From Alphaproteobacteria bacterium (GTDB lineage: Bacteria; Pseudomonadota; Alphaproteobacteria; Rickettsiales; UBA3002): a stretch of DNA of 64,000 bases. A model generated the notes under the pieces. The model ran no database searches and was not told where the DNA came from. It worked only from the letters and a program-made list of their open reading frames with translations. The stretch is from NCBI GenBank assembly GCA_017302575.1, contig JAFLDD010000001.1, forward strand, positions 1,677,409 to 1,741,408, read 5' to 3'. The translations under genes were made by a program, and so were the position numbers. Below, one piece after another: positions 38,695-47,633 of the stretch. Position 1 is the first letter of the stretch. Each line of letters starts with the position of its first letter.

Positions 38695-41084
38695 TGGATA
38701 TCAAAAAAGTTGCCGTACTTGGTTCTGGCGTCATGGGTTCTGGCATTGCAGGTGTGCTGGCTAATGCGGGCATTCCTGTATTGCTGCTCGACATCGTTCC
38801 TAAAGATGCTTCGGACCGAAACATGCTTGCCAAGGGCGCGATTGAGAAACAACTCAAAGGCGGCACGCCCGGCTTTTCGCACAAGCGCAACGCCAAGCTG
38901 GTAACGGCTGGCAACCTCGAAGACGATTTGGACAAACTCGCCGAGGTGGATTGGATTATCGAGGTCGTGCTCGAGAAGATCGAAGTGAAGAGCGATGTGT
39001 ATCGGAAGATCGACAAGGTGCGCAAGAAGGGCTCCATCGTGTCGTCGAACACCTCGACGCTACCGCTCGCTGTTTTGATTGAAGGTCAGTCGGAGCAGTT
39101 CAAAAAAGATTTCATCATCACGCACTTTTTCAACCCGCCGCGCTTCATGAAGCTTTTGGAAGTGGTGAAGAGCCCAACCTTTGATGCCACGCGTTTTGCG
39201 CACTTCAATGATTTTGCGGATAGAGTTTTGGGCAAAACGGTGGTGGGCTGCAAGGACACGCCAGGGTTCCTCGCGAATCGCATCGGTGTTTATTGGATGA
39301 CCGCAGGGCTGGTCGACGCGCTGAAGCTTGGCATAAAGGTCGAGGAGGCGGACGCCATTATGGGCAAACCGCTTGGTTTACCCAAAACGGGCATGTTCGG
39401 TCTTTATGATCTAATCGGCATTGATTTAATGCCACTGATTGCCAAAGCGATGATGGCAACCCTGCCAGAGAAAGACGCATTCCGTTCGCTATACAACTTG
39501 CCGCCGCTCATTGAGAAAATGATTGCCGATGGATATACGGGTCGCAAAGGCAAGGGCGGCTTCTACCGCATGCAGAAAGATGCGAATGGTAAGAAAACCA
39601 AAGAAGTCATCGACTTCAAAACGGGTGAATATCGCGCTGAGAAGAAAGCCAAGCTGGAATCAATTGATGCAGCAAAGGGCGGCATCGCAGCGCTGCTTTC
39701 GCACTCCGATATTGGTGGGCAATATGCTGCAGCCGTGATGCTCAAGACATTGCATTATGCTGCATCGCTCATTCCCGAAATTTCAGACGATATCTATAGC
39801 GTCGATGCGGCGATGGTGAATGGCTATAACTGGAAATACGGCCCGTTCCAACTGATTGACCGTGCAGCGCACGGCGGCGTTTCTGGCACAGAACTTATTG
39901 CGCAAGCGTGGGAAAAAATTGGACTGTCGGTACCTGCGGTGATTGCCGAGGCGCGCGGTAAAAAACTCTACGACGTGGTGGATGGCAGGCGCATGCAGTT
40001 TGCTATTGGTGGTAAACATACTGCGGTTCCCGTCCCTGACGGTTCATTACTGCTCGAAGATATTAAGCTCACCAAGAAGCCCTTCAAAAAGAATGCCTCG
40101 ACGCAGCTATGGGACTTGGGCGATGGGGTGGCATGTCTTGAGCTCACCAGCAAAATGAATACGTGGGACCCTGAGAATTTGCGCATGGTGCAAGAGGCGC
40201 CAGAAATTATCCAGAAGGCTGGTTTCGGCGCGCTGGTGATTGGTACAGACGCGGAGCATTTCAGCTTCGGCGCGAATATTGGATTTTTCAATCTGGCGTG
40301 TAATACCGCGTCATGGTGGGCGATTGCCGATATGGTGAAGCAGGGCCAACAAGGTTTCATGGGGCTGAAATATGCACCATTCCCTGTGGTGTCATCGCTT
40401 TCGGGTATGGCGCTGGGCGGTGGGTGCGAAATTAATCTACACGTGGACGCGGTGCAGGCGCATCTGGAATCCTACATCGGTTTGGTCGAAGCGGGTATTG
40501 GTGTCATCCCCGGTTGGGGTGGCTGTAAGGAGCTTTTATTCCGCCACGTTGCTGCAGGTATTGCGACACAAAAAGCCGTCATGAAAGGGCAGAAGCCAGA
40601 GCAGTTGATGGCGGCGGGACCTATGCCTGCAATTAGCAAATGCTTTGAATATATCTCGACCGCGAAAGTGGCGGGCTCTGCACACGAAGCAAAAGACATG
40701 ATGATTTTAAATACGAAGTCGCGCATTTCGATGAATCGCCGCCGTGTATTGGCGGACGCTAAAGCACACGCGCTGGAGCTTGCGCAAAACTACAAAGCGC
40801 CAGAGCCATTTACGATTCGTTTGCCGGGCGAGACGGGCTACACCGCGCTGATGATGGCGGTTGGTAATTTCGTGGCCAATGGCAAAGCCACCAAGCATGA
40901 CGCAGTGGTGTGTGACGCGTTGGCGAAAGTGCTGACGGGTGGTGATACCGACATCACGCAAGAAGTGACCGAGCAGCAGATACTCGATTTAGAATATGAG
41001 TATTTCATGCAGCTTTGCAAACACCCTGATACGCAAGCGCGCATTGCGCATATGCTCAACACATCTAAGCCTTTAAGGAATTAG
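38694..41084 (+). CDS. 3-hydroxyacyl-CoA dehydrogenase / enoyl-CoA hydratase
   Basis: A 796-residue bifunctional beta-oxidation enzyme. The N-terminal half is the dehydrogenase (Rossmann motif GSGVMGSGIAGVLANAG at residues about 9-26, then THFFNPPRFMKLLE). The hydratase domain follows at about 470-690, with the oxyanion block MALGGGCEINLH. Dehydrogenase-first order is the reverse of E. coli FadB and resembles Bacillus FadN. Two bases separate it from the next gene. Confidence 0.94.
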   Translation: MDIKKVAVLGSGVMGSGIAGVLANAGIPVLLLDIVPKDASDRNMLAKGAIEKQLKGGTPGFSHKRNAKLVTAGNLEDDLDKLAEVDWIIEVVLEKIEVKSDVYRKIDKVRKKGSIVSSNTSTLPLAVLIEGQSEQFKKDFIITHFFNPPRFMKLLEVVKSPTFDATRFAHFNDFADRVLGKTVVGCKDTPGFLANRIGVYWMTAGLVDALKLGIKVEEADAIMGKPLGLPKTGMFGLYDLIGIDLMPLIAKAMMATLPEKDAFRSLYNLPPLIEKMIADGYTGRKGKGGFYRMQKDANGKKTKEVIDFKTGEYRAEKKAKLESIDAAKGGIAALLSHSDIGGQYAAAVMLKTLHYAASLIPEISDDIYSVDAAMVNGYNWKYGPFQLIDRAAHGGVSGTELIAQAWEKIGLSVPAVIAEARGKKLYDVVDGRRMQFAIGGKHTAVPVPDGSLLLEDIKLTKKPFKKNASTQLWDLGDGVACLELTSKMNTWDPENLRMVQEAPEIIQKAGFGALVIGTDAEHFSFGANIGFFNLACNTASWWAIADMVKQGQQGFMGLKYAPFPVVSSLSGMALGGGCEINLHVDAVQAHLESYIGLVEAGIGVIPGWGGCKELLFRHVAAGIATQKAVMKGQKPEQLMAAGPMPAISKCFEYISTAKVAGSAHEAKDMMILNTKSRISMNRRRVLADAKAHALELAQNYKAPEPFTIRLPGETGYTALMMAVGNFVANGKATKHDAVVCDALAKVLTGGDTDITQEVTEQQILDLEYEYFMQLCKHPDTQARIAHMLNTSKPLRN

Positions 41085-41085
41085 C

Positions 41086-42858
41086 ATGCCAGCATACAAA
41101 GCCCCATTGAAAGATTTCGACTTCCTGATCAATCATTTTCTGGAACTCGACACGCATGCGGATGTGCCAGGTTTTGCAGATGCAAAGGATTTGGTGCAGC
41201 CGTTGCTAGAGGCTTCCGCGCAAATGTGTGAGGAAGTGCTCGCCCCGCTCAACGTGGTGGGTGACAAGCAGGGACTGAAATTCGAAAACGGCAAGGTGAC
41301 GACGCCCGAAGGTTTCAAGGAAGCTTACAACGCATATAAAGAAGGCGGCTGGAGCACGCTGACATGGCCAACGGAATTTGGCGGGCAGGGGTTACCAGAA
41401 TTTCTCAATATGCCGATGCTCGAGATGGTGTGTTCGAGCAACTTGTCATTCGGCCTCACACCCGGGCTTACGCATGGTGCTATCAATGCATTGTTAGTGC
41501 ATGGGAATGACGAACAGAAGCAAACCTATTTACCAAAAATGATTCCGGGTGAGTGGTCGGGCGTCATGTGCCTTACCGAACCTGTGGCGGGAACGGATTT
41601 GGGATTGCTCAAAACCCGCGCTGAACCGAATGCAGATGGCAGCTATAAAATCGAAGGGAATAAGATTTTTATTTCAGCCGGTGAGCAGGACCAGACTGAG
41701 AATATCATTCACCTTGTGCTGGCGCGTTTGCCGGATGCACCTAAAGGCAGCAAAGGCATTTCGCTTTTCGTGGTGCCGAAGTTTTTAGTGAATGCAGATG
41801 GGTCGCTAGGTGCACGCAACAATTTTTCGTGCGCGGGCATCGAGCACAAGATGGGTATTCACGCGTCACCTACCTGCGTGATGAATTATGATGGCGCGAC
41901 AGGCTGGCTCGTTGGGGAACCGCATCGTGGTCTGCCTGCAATGTTCGTGATGATGAACACGGCACGCCTCTATGTAGGTGTGCAAGGTTTGGGCGTAGGC
42001 GAGGCGGCGTATCAAAATGCACTGGCTTATGCGAAAGAGCGCCCACAAGGTCGCGCGCTGAACGGTGCAAAATTCCCCGAAAAACCTGCAGACCCCATTA
42101 CGGTGCACCCTGATGTGCGGCGCATGTTATACACAATGAAAGCCTTCAACGAAGGCGCGCGTGCGCTGGTGATGTGGACCGCGCTGATGCTGGATATCTC
42201 GCACCGCCACCCTGATGCACAAAAGCGCCAAGAGGCGGATGACTTCGTGCAGCTCATTACACCCATTCTCAAAGCGTCGCTCACCGACGGCGGGTTTGAA
42301 ACCGCCAGCACGGCTATGCAGATTTTTGGTGGTTATGGCTACATCGAGGAATATGGTGCAAGCCAGTATCTGCGCGATTCGCGCATTGCTATGATCTATG
42401 AAGGTACCAATGGCGTGCAGGCGATGGATCTGGTCGGCCGCAAGCTGGGTTACGAGACTGGCAGATATCTCAAAGCATTCTTCCACCCGCTTGATGCATT
42501 CATTGCCGAACATCGTGATGACGCATCTATGGCCGAGTTCAATAAGCCGCTTAAGCAGCATATGAAATATCTTCAGCAGGCGACGATGTGGATTGGCGCG
42601 ATGGGTATGGTGAACCCGAACCATGCGGGTGCGGCGGCGGTTGAGTATCTCAAGATGTTCTGGCTGGTGGTCAATGCATTCATTTGGGCAAAGACCGCGA
42701 AGATTGCCTTAGCGCAAATGGATAGCGACCCAGAATTCTACAAAGCGAAACTTGCCACGGCGCGCTTCTTCTACGCGAAGATATTGCCGCAAACGACAGG
42801 GCTACTTGCTTCTATTACCAATGGCTCCGATGCGGTGATGGCCGAGAGCGAGTTTTAG
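41086..42858 (+). CDS. Acyl-CoA dehydrogenase (long, DmdC-like type)
   Basis: FAD enzyme making the first double bond in beta-oxidation. The 590 residues include an extra N-terminal segment, CLTEPVAGTDLG (FAD site) and the catalytic Glu439 in IYEGTNGVQAMD, plus a C-terminal domain found in the longer acyl-CoA dehydrogenases related to DmdC. Third gene of the fad operon. No electron-transfer flavoprotein gene is adjacent. Confidence 0.93.
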   Translation: MPAYKAPLKDFDFLINHFLELDTHADVPGFADAKDLVQPLLEASAQMCEEVLAPLNVVGDKQGLKFENGKVTTPEGFKEAYNAYKEGGWSTLTWPTEFGGQGLPEFLNMPMLEMVCSSNLSFGLTPGLTHGAINALLVHGNDEQKQTYLPKMIPGEWSGVMCLTEPVAGTDLGLLKTRAEPNADGSYKIEGNKIFISAGEQDQTENIIHLVLARLPDAPKGSKGISLFVVPKFLVNADGSLGARNNFSCAGIEHKMGIHASPTCVMNYDGATGWLVGEPHRGLPAMFVMMNTARLYVGVQGLGVGEAAYQNALAYAKERPQGRALNGAKFPEKPADPITVHPDVRRMLYTMKAFNEGARALVMWTALMLDISHRHPDAQKRQEADDFVQLITPILKASLTDGGFETASTAMQIFGGYGYIEEYGASQYLRDSRIAMIYEGTNGVQAMDLVGRKLGYETGRYLKAFFHPLDAFIAEHRDDASMAEFNKPLKQHMKYLQQATMWIGAMGMVNPNHAGAAAVEYLKMFWLVVNAFIWAKTAKIALAQMDSDPEFYKAKLATARFFYAKILPQTTGLLASITNGSDAVMAESEF

Positions 42859-42908
42859 ACCACCCGAGCATTAAAAATTTGGCTTCCAGCAAGGGCGGAG
42901 AGCCAATT

Positions 42909-42938
42909 GTCACAAAAGCTTCACATTTCTTTTGTGAC
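42909..42938. promoter_or_regulatory. Perfect 10-base inverted repeat
   Basis: GTCACAAAAG (42909-42918) and CTTTTGTGAC (42929-42938) are exact reverse complements around a ten-base loop, 51 bases after the fad operon stop. It lacks a good T tract, so it may be an operator for the downstream gene or a weak terminator. Confidence 0.5.
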
Positions 42939-43060
42939 GTTTGTGTTAAGATACTCCTGAATAATGGCTTAACGTATTGATTATTATTCATTCGCGCGTG
43001 AGTTTGGCGTGGTGAAGCGAGTTCAAAAATCAGCACTGAAAGCCCAAATAAGTAAAAAAA

Positions 43061-43075
43061 TTAACTAATTATTTA
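43061..43075. promoter_or_regulatory. CtrA-like site TTAA-N7-TTTA
   Basis: TTAA (43061-43064), seven bases, then TTTA (43072-43075): one mismatch from the CtrA consensus. It lies 46 bases before the 804-residue gene. A further TTAA occurs at 43096. The paralogous gene at 14141 has a perfect match in the same setting. Confidence 0.35.
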
Positions 43076-43121
43076 CGCATAGAATGGTAAATTGGTTAAA
43101 ATTTTAGAGGTTCGGTAGCGC

Positions 43122-45536
43122 ATGGTTACTTTATCAGAAGTACGTTTTGATCAGAATGGAATCCGCGACCTTAACAGGGAGAGGGACGAAGCGCTGAGCG
43201 GTCGTCACGCGGAAGGTGCGCTGGCGCGTATCCCGATTATTGGCGGATTGCTGCAATATGTAGATGTCGACTTCTATGCGCGTGATCGTGATTCTGGCTT
43301 TGGCATTGGCGGGAACACGCGAGGCATTCAAAATCTTGGTGTAGGTGATCCGATTGGTAACATGCGCGATGCTCTTGGGGATATTGCAAGAGAAGCGAGA
43401 GAGACGTTCCTAGAATCACAAGTATATGATCCAAATGGCATCATGCTCAATCTCAGCCAGCAAGATCGCGCACAACTTGCTGCAGAATATATGTTGCCTA
43501 TTATTGCCACGCTTAACAGAGCTGGCCGACAAGAAGATGCCCAAGAACTTGTTCGATCGATGCAGGCGCAAGGCTTCACGACGATTGAAGCAGATATATT
43601 AGCTATTGAAGCAGCAAATGTTGCGGCACAAGAAGCACGTGCATTGGAACGTGAAGAGCGCCAAAGAGGAGAAGATTTGCGTCGTGCGCGTGGTGCCAGC
43701 ATGCGCGATCCTGATGCAGATGCAATCGTAACGATTGCAGCAAATGGTACGATGACCAGCACCAATCTTGGTACTACGGAAGCTCCAGCAGACCTTACCG
43801 CGACTAGCTCATTACAAGATCAGGTTACCGCACTTCTTACCGCACGAACCATTACCGTGGTGAGTGCAGATGGCACGTCTCGCGATGCAAGCGGCAACGT
43901 AGCGCGTGCAACTGAACTTGTAAGAGTGCTCGCCCGTGGAGGTGACCCTGCGGCTTTGACGGGTGTGCTGCAAGCACTGAACAATCCAGATGACGACGAT
44001 CTAGCGCGCAATGCCTCGAACCTGTTGCGCTCGCTGACGCCCGAAGAGATTCGCGCTGCCGTTCCCGACGATATTAATAATTTCGCCGCGATTGAAGAAG
44101 CGCTGATTCGCACACAGGAAGAATTGCGTAGAGAAGTACGAGAGAATCGTAACCGTTCGGCGGGTGGTGATAATGGTGCTGGCATTTTCCAAGCGCTTGC
44201 TGCCTTCTTCATTACGGCGTTCGTACAAGACCCAGCAGAGCGCGAGCGTATTCTAAATAGTATGTTCCCAGATAGAGATGCACCAGAAGCAGGTGCGGAA
44301 AGCCCAGCTCCTGATGCTCCTCCTGCCGCAACTCCTGGCTCGGATATCGTCGCGACGATTACGCCAAATGCAACTAATCCCGACCAAGACACGGTGGTGT
44401 TCGCTGGTGGTGGCATAACAGCAGCTGAAACATCGGCGGCTCGAGAACTATACCATGCGTTGAATGAGCCAGACGTTACAGCGCAGGATAGAGAAACTGT
44501 CGCACGCGCACTAAGAGAACATCCTCGTCTCGCGAACATGAAGGTTAGTATTGGTGGCGGCAATAATCCACCAATTCCCTTGGAACAATTTCTCCAACAG
44601 AACATGGGCACTGTAAACGGTGTGAATGCGTTTGATGCCCAACTCCAAGCTGCATTTGATGATGCGCAGCGCCGTGCTGCGCCACCTGCGCCCGAAGCAC
44701 CAGACACATTAGCAGGACCACCAGATGGTCCGCCAGTGGGTGGTGCGCAAACCGCAGCAGATATTATGAGCTCACCAGAGCTAACGGCGTTGTTGCGCCA
44801 GACGTTTATTGCTGAAGGTAAGCAAGCTGAGTATGATGCGATTAGTGCACAGATTAGAGAGCTACAGCAAGCTGGCGGAGTAGCTGGCGGAGCGCCCGCT
44901 CTTCAACGACTATTTAATGAGAGTCTTGTTAGACAGTACGAGACGAGTCATGCTGGTCAAGCTGGTGTTACAGCAAATAGTCGGCTCGACCTTGCCGAAC
45001 TAAATCGCATGGTGGATTCTATGCGTTCGCCTGAAGGTGGTTTTTCGGCAGATGAGGCGGCAGCTATCAGTAATTTTGATCGTGTAGCAACGCAATGGAA
45101 TGCAGAAGCTGGCAATCGATTCCAGGCGACAAGTACGACACCAGCGCCAAGTACTTCTGTACCAAATCCGAGTTTGGTTGCTTTTGAAGCGGCGTTTATA
45201 AGTGGTGCTCCGATCGGCTCAGACACTGCTAATCAGGTGCTTGATCGACTATTTAATACGTATGATAATCGTAAGTTAGATGGAACATCTGGTGCAGATC
45301 GCATTCTTGATCAGCAGGAGTTAAGCCGTTTGGCTGCAGATGTTATTGGTGATAATAATAGCCGTGCATATGGTAATGATTTGGCTTTCAGAACGTTGCT
45401 TGCTGCAAATGATATTGATCCAGCCAAGGTGGGTCTGCAGTGGCAAGGTGATGCTCAAACGGGTCATTTTGTAGAAGCACCACCTCCTGCTGCAGATGCG
45501 CGCATTCTAATCGCTCGCGACGTTGCTGCTCGCTAA
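43122..45536 (+). CDS. Large unknown protein, paralogue of the EF-hand protein at 14141
   Basis: An 804-residue protein of unknown function without signal peptide or clear membrane helix. Residues about 354-520 align with residues 36-185 of the protein at 14141, including the aromatic helix, the Pro/Ala-rich linker, the VATITPNATN segment and REHPRLANMKVSI. The C-terminal part has two EF-hand or dockerin-like acidic loops, one near residue 640 (ANSRLDLAEL) and one at about 715-735 (DNRKLDGTSG then LDQQEL). The first 350 residues are helix-rich and Ala/Arg/Glu-rich. Calcium binding is inferred. It follows the fad operon after 263 bases and is probably separately transcribed. Confidence 0.7.
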   Translation: MVTLSEVRFDQNGIRDLNRERDEALSGRHAEGALARIPIIGGLLQYVDVDFYARDRDSGFGIGGNTRGIQNLGVGDPIGNMRDALGDIAREARETFLESQVYDPNGIMLNLSQQDRAQLAAEYMLPIIATLNRAGRQEDAQELVRSMQAQGFTTIEADILAIEAANVAAQEARALEREERQRGEDLRRARGASMRDPDADAIVTIAANGTMTSTNLGTTEAPADLTATSSLQDQVTALLTARTITVVSADGTSRDASGNVARATELVRVLARGGDPAALTGVLQALNNPDDDDLARNASNLLRSLTPEEIRAAVPDDINNFAAIEEALIRTQEELRREVRENRNRSAGGDNGAGIFQALAAFFITAFVQDPAERERILNSMFPDRDAPEAGAESPAPDAPPAATPGSDIVATITPNATNPDQDTVVFAGGGITAAETSAARELYHALNEPDVTAQDRETVARALREHPRLANMKVSIGGGNNPPIPLEQFLQQNMGTVNGVNAFDAQLQAAFDDAQRRAAPPAPEAPDTLAGPPDGPPVGGAQTAADIMSSPELTALLRQTFIAEGKQAEYDAISAQIRELQQAGGVAGGAPALQRLFNESLVRQYETSHAGQAGVTANSRLDLAELNRMVDSMRSPEGGFSADEAAAISNFDRVATQWNAEAGNRFQATSTTPAPSTSVPNPSLVAFEAAFISGAPIGSDTANQVLDRLFNTYDNRKLDGTSGADRILDQQELSRLAADVIGDNNSRAYGNDLAFRTLLAANDIDPAKVGLQWQGDAQTGHFVEAPPPAADARILIARDVAAR

Positions 45537-45578
45537 TACCCACTAGCCAAAGTTTTCTCTGTTCGTTAGCATGGCTAC

Positions 45579-46130
45579 ATGCAACTCAATAAAGACACGC
45601 CTGCTTATAAGGTTGGTGCGGTGGTGGTGAAAAACCCCACGCATGCACCGCAATTTCTGCTCGTGAAACCGATTGGCAAAAAGCTCGATGGTAATGCACC
45701 GTGGGTGCTGCCGCGCGGCACAATTCGTGCGCGCGATGCTGCAACGGGTGAATGGGTGGATTTGCGCGATCAAGCGACCATTCACGCCATGCAAGGCGCA
45801 GAGCTAGAGTCGTATGAGGAAGGGATTTTGCACGAGCTACGCGAGGAGGCGGGGGTAGAACATCTCGACCCTGCACGTCTTATTCCCATCGGTATTCGCA
45901 CCTATCGCAATGCGCATGGCAAAGACAGGCCCGTCTATTGGTTCGCCGTGGTGATGGACGAGGCGGATGCTGCGGCATTAAATCCTATGCCCGAAGATGG
46001 GGCAGCCCCTGCCACATGGTTCACGATTGAGCAGATGACGGCGATGGCGAATCGCGGTGAAGCGCGCCACGGCTATGCAGAGATTTGCAAAGATATTCTG
46101 GAAGAGCTGCTGCGAAAGCGAGCCTGTTAA
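45579..46130 (+). CDS. Nudix hydrolase
   Basis: A 183-residue Nudix-fold protein. The box is seen as the YEEGILHELREEAGVEHL stretch (REEAG core). About 30 residues are inserted between the PRG element (WVLPRGTI) and this helix, so the canonical G-X5-E spacing is not kept. Substrate unknown. Its TAA overlaps the rnd stop by four bases (TTAA). Confidence 0.8.
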   Translation: MQLNKDTPAYKVGAVVVKNPTHAPQFLLVKPIGKKLDGNAPWVLPRGTIRARDAATGEWVDLRDQATIHAMQGAELESYEEGILHELREEAGVEHLDPARLIPIGIRTYRNAHGKDRPVYWFAVVMDEADAAALNPMPEDGAAPATWFTIEQMTAMANRGEARHGYAEICKDILEELLRKRAC

Positions 46131-47302
46131 GCGACTTCCTGCCACTTGAGGGCAAAGCCATGTTTGGCGGTATCGACCATTGCGTGCAACTTGCCGCGCA
46201 GTAAGCCTTCAGCTTTTTTGCCGAATACTTCATAACGCCAGCCGTGCATGATGTGCGAGTTGGCCATGGGCACTTCGCCTTTTACTAGGGACTCCAGCTC
46301 GTCACGGTCTGCTACAAGGCGCGGCACCACATGCGCTTCCTCGCAGCATTGTTTGAGTAGCATGCGCAGCATATCAAGGCATGCTTCCTGACCCGCATTC
46401 AGGCTAATGCCACGTGGTGGTGGCGAAGGAAACTCGCTTTTGGGTGCAATGCGCGCCGCGTTCATTGCTTCAATCAGTGCGGTTTGCCATTCGCGTGAGA
46501 GGTTGTTGCCAAGGCCGCGCACTTGTTGCAAGTCCTCCACCGACTCGGGAGACTGTGCAGCAATTTGCAGCACCACTTCGTCACGAATAATGCGTTGGCG
46601 AGGTACATCGCGCTTGATGGCTAATTCCTCGCGCCAAGCGGCAACGGCACGCAGCATGTGCAGGTAAAACGGGTCGCGGCTTTTGACCTTCAGGCGCTTC
46701 CATGCATTGCTTGTATCAATCTGGAAACGGCTTAGGGCATAGGCCTCGTCCATTTCTTCTTGAATCCAGCTACTGCGATTATCTTTGGCGATGCGCGCTT
46801 CCATGATCTCGAAAATCTTACGCAGGTGAATCACATCATCCAGCGCATAGGTGAGTTGGCGGTCGCTTAAGGGGCGTTTGGCCCAATCGGTAAAGCGTGA
46901 GGCCTTATCAAGCTTTGCGCCCACCAGTTCGCGCACCAAGGTTTCATAGCTTGCTGACTCACCAAAGCCGCACACCATGCCGGCGATTTGGGTATCATAT
47001 AGCGGGGTGGGGATGATACCGCTCAGGCGGAAGAAAATCTCGACGTCCTGCCCTGCGGCGTGGAAGACCTTGATGATGGAAGGGTCAGCCAAGACCCGAT
47101 AAAGCGGGGTTAAATCCATCCCTTCGGCGAGCGGGTCCACCGCCACCGCTTCTTTGCTGGTACCGATTTGTAGTAGGCAAAGCTGCGGGAAATAGGTGCG
47201 CTCGCGGATAAATTCGGTATCCAGTGTAATGAAGCGCTCACCATGCAGGCTTTCGCAGAGGGTTGCCAAGTCGTCGGCGGTGGTGATAACGCGTGATTCC
47301 AT
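46127..47302 (-). CDS. rnd: Ribonuclease D
   Basis: A 3'-5' exoribonuclease that trims tRNA precursors. The 391 residues have the DEDDy exonuclease residues: Asp28 and Glu30 in LDTEFIRE, Asp in FHAAGQDVE, and YALDDVIHL. An HRDC domain follows (about 205-285). The C-terminal part is normal for the family. Confidence 0.96.
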   Translation of the reverse strand: MESRVITTADDLATLCESLHGERFITLDTEFIRERTYFPQLCLLQIGTSKEAVAVDPLAEGMDLTPLYRVLADPSIIKVFHAAGQDVEIFFRLSGIIPTPLYDTQIAGMVCGFGESASYETLVRELVGAKLDKASRFTDWAKRPLSDRQLTYALDDVIHLRKIFEIMEARIAKDNRSSWIQEEMDEAYALSRFQIDTSNAWKRLKVKSRDPFYLHMLRAVAAWREELAIKRDVPRQRIIRDEVVLQIAAQSPESVEDLQQVRGLGNNLSREWQTALIEAMNAARIAPKSEFPSPPPRGISLNAGQEACLDMLRMLLKQCCEEAHVVPRLVADRDELESLVKGEVPMANSHIMHGWRYEVFGKKAEGLLRGKLHAMVDTAKHGFALKWQEVA

Positions 47303-47316
47303 GGGCGGGGTGTAGC

Positions 47317-47589
47317 TTACTTTGAGGTGTAAGCAATCATTTTCTGTCGGCTTGTGAGTCCTCGGGTGATGTTCAATGTGGATACGGGTATTTCAAACGC
47401 AGTCGCAAGTAGGCGCAGCAAGGCTTCGTTTGCCTTACCATCCTCGGGCGCAACGCGCAGTTTTACCTGTAGTTCTGGCTTGCCATTTGCGTCGGGTTTG
47501 AAGCCCAAAATGGCGTCTTTTGGCGCCTTTGGGGTCACCTTTACGGCTAAAAACCCGTGATTCAGTAGCAAGTCCTTTGCATTTTCCAT
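47317..47589 (-). CDS. DUF167 / YggU-like protein
   Basis: A 90-residue protein with the family pattern AVKVTPKAPKDAI, LQVKLRVAPEDGKANEALLRLLA and ITRGLTSRQKMI. Function unknown. Members often sit near yggT or folD; here it lies upstream of rnd on the same strand, and is divergent from aspS. Confidence 0.92.
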   Translation of the reverse strand: MENAKDLLLNHGFLAVKVTPKAPKDAILGFKPDANGKPELQVKLRVAPEDGKANEALLRLLATAFEIPVSTLNITRGLTSRQKMIAYTSK

Positions 47590-47633
47590 GGGTTAGGTTA
47601 TAGCTGCACCGCGTAAAAACTAAAGGAATACCT

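Noticed and set aside
43820..44707. 295-residue antisense open frame inside the 804-residue gene
   Set aside because: It is a Ser/Ala/Arg-rich shadow frame without a ribosome-binding site or family features; the plus-strand protein has a paralogue.
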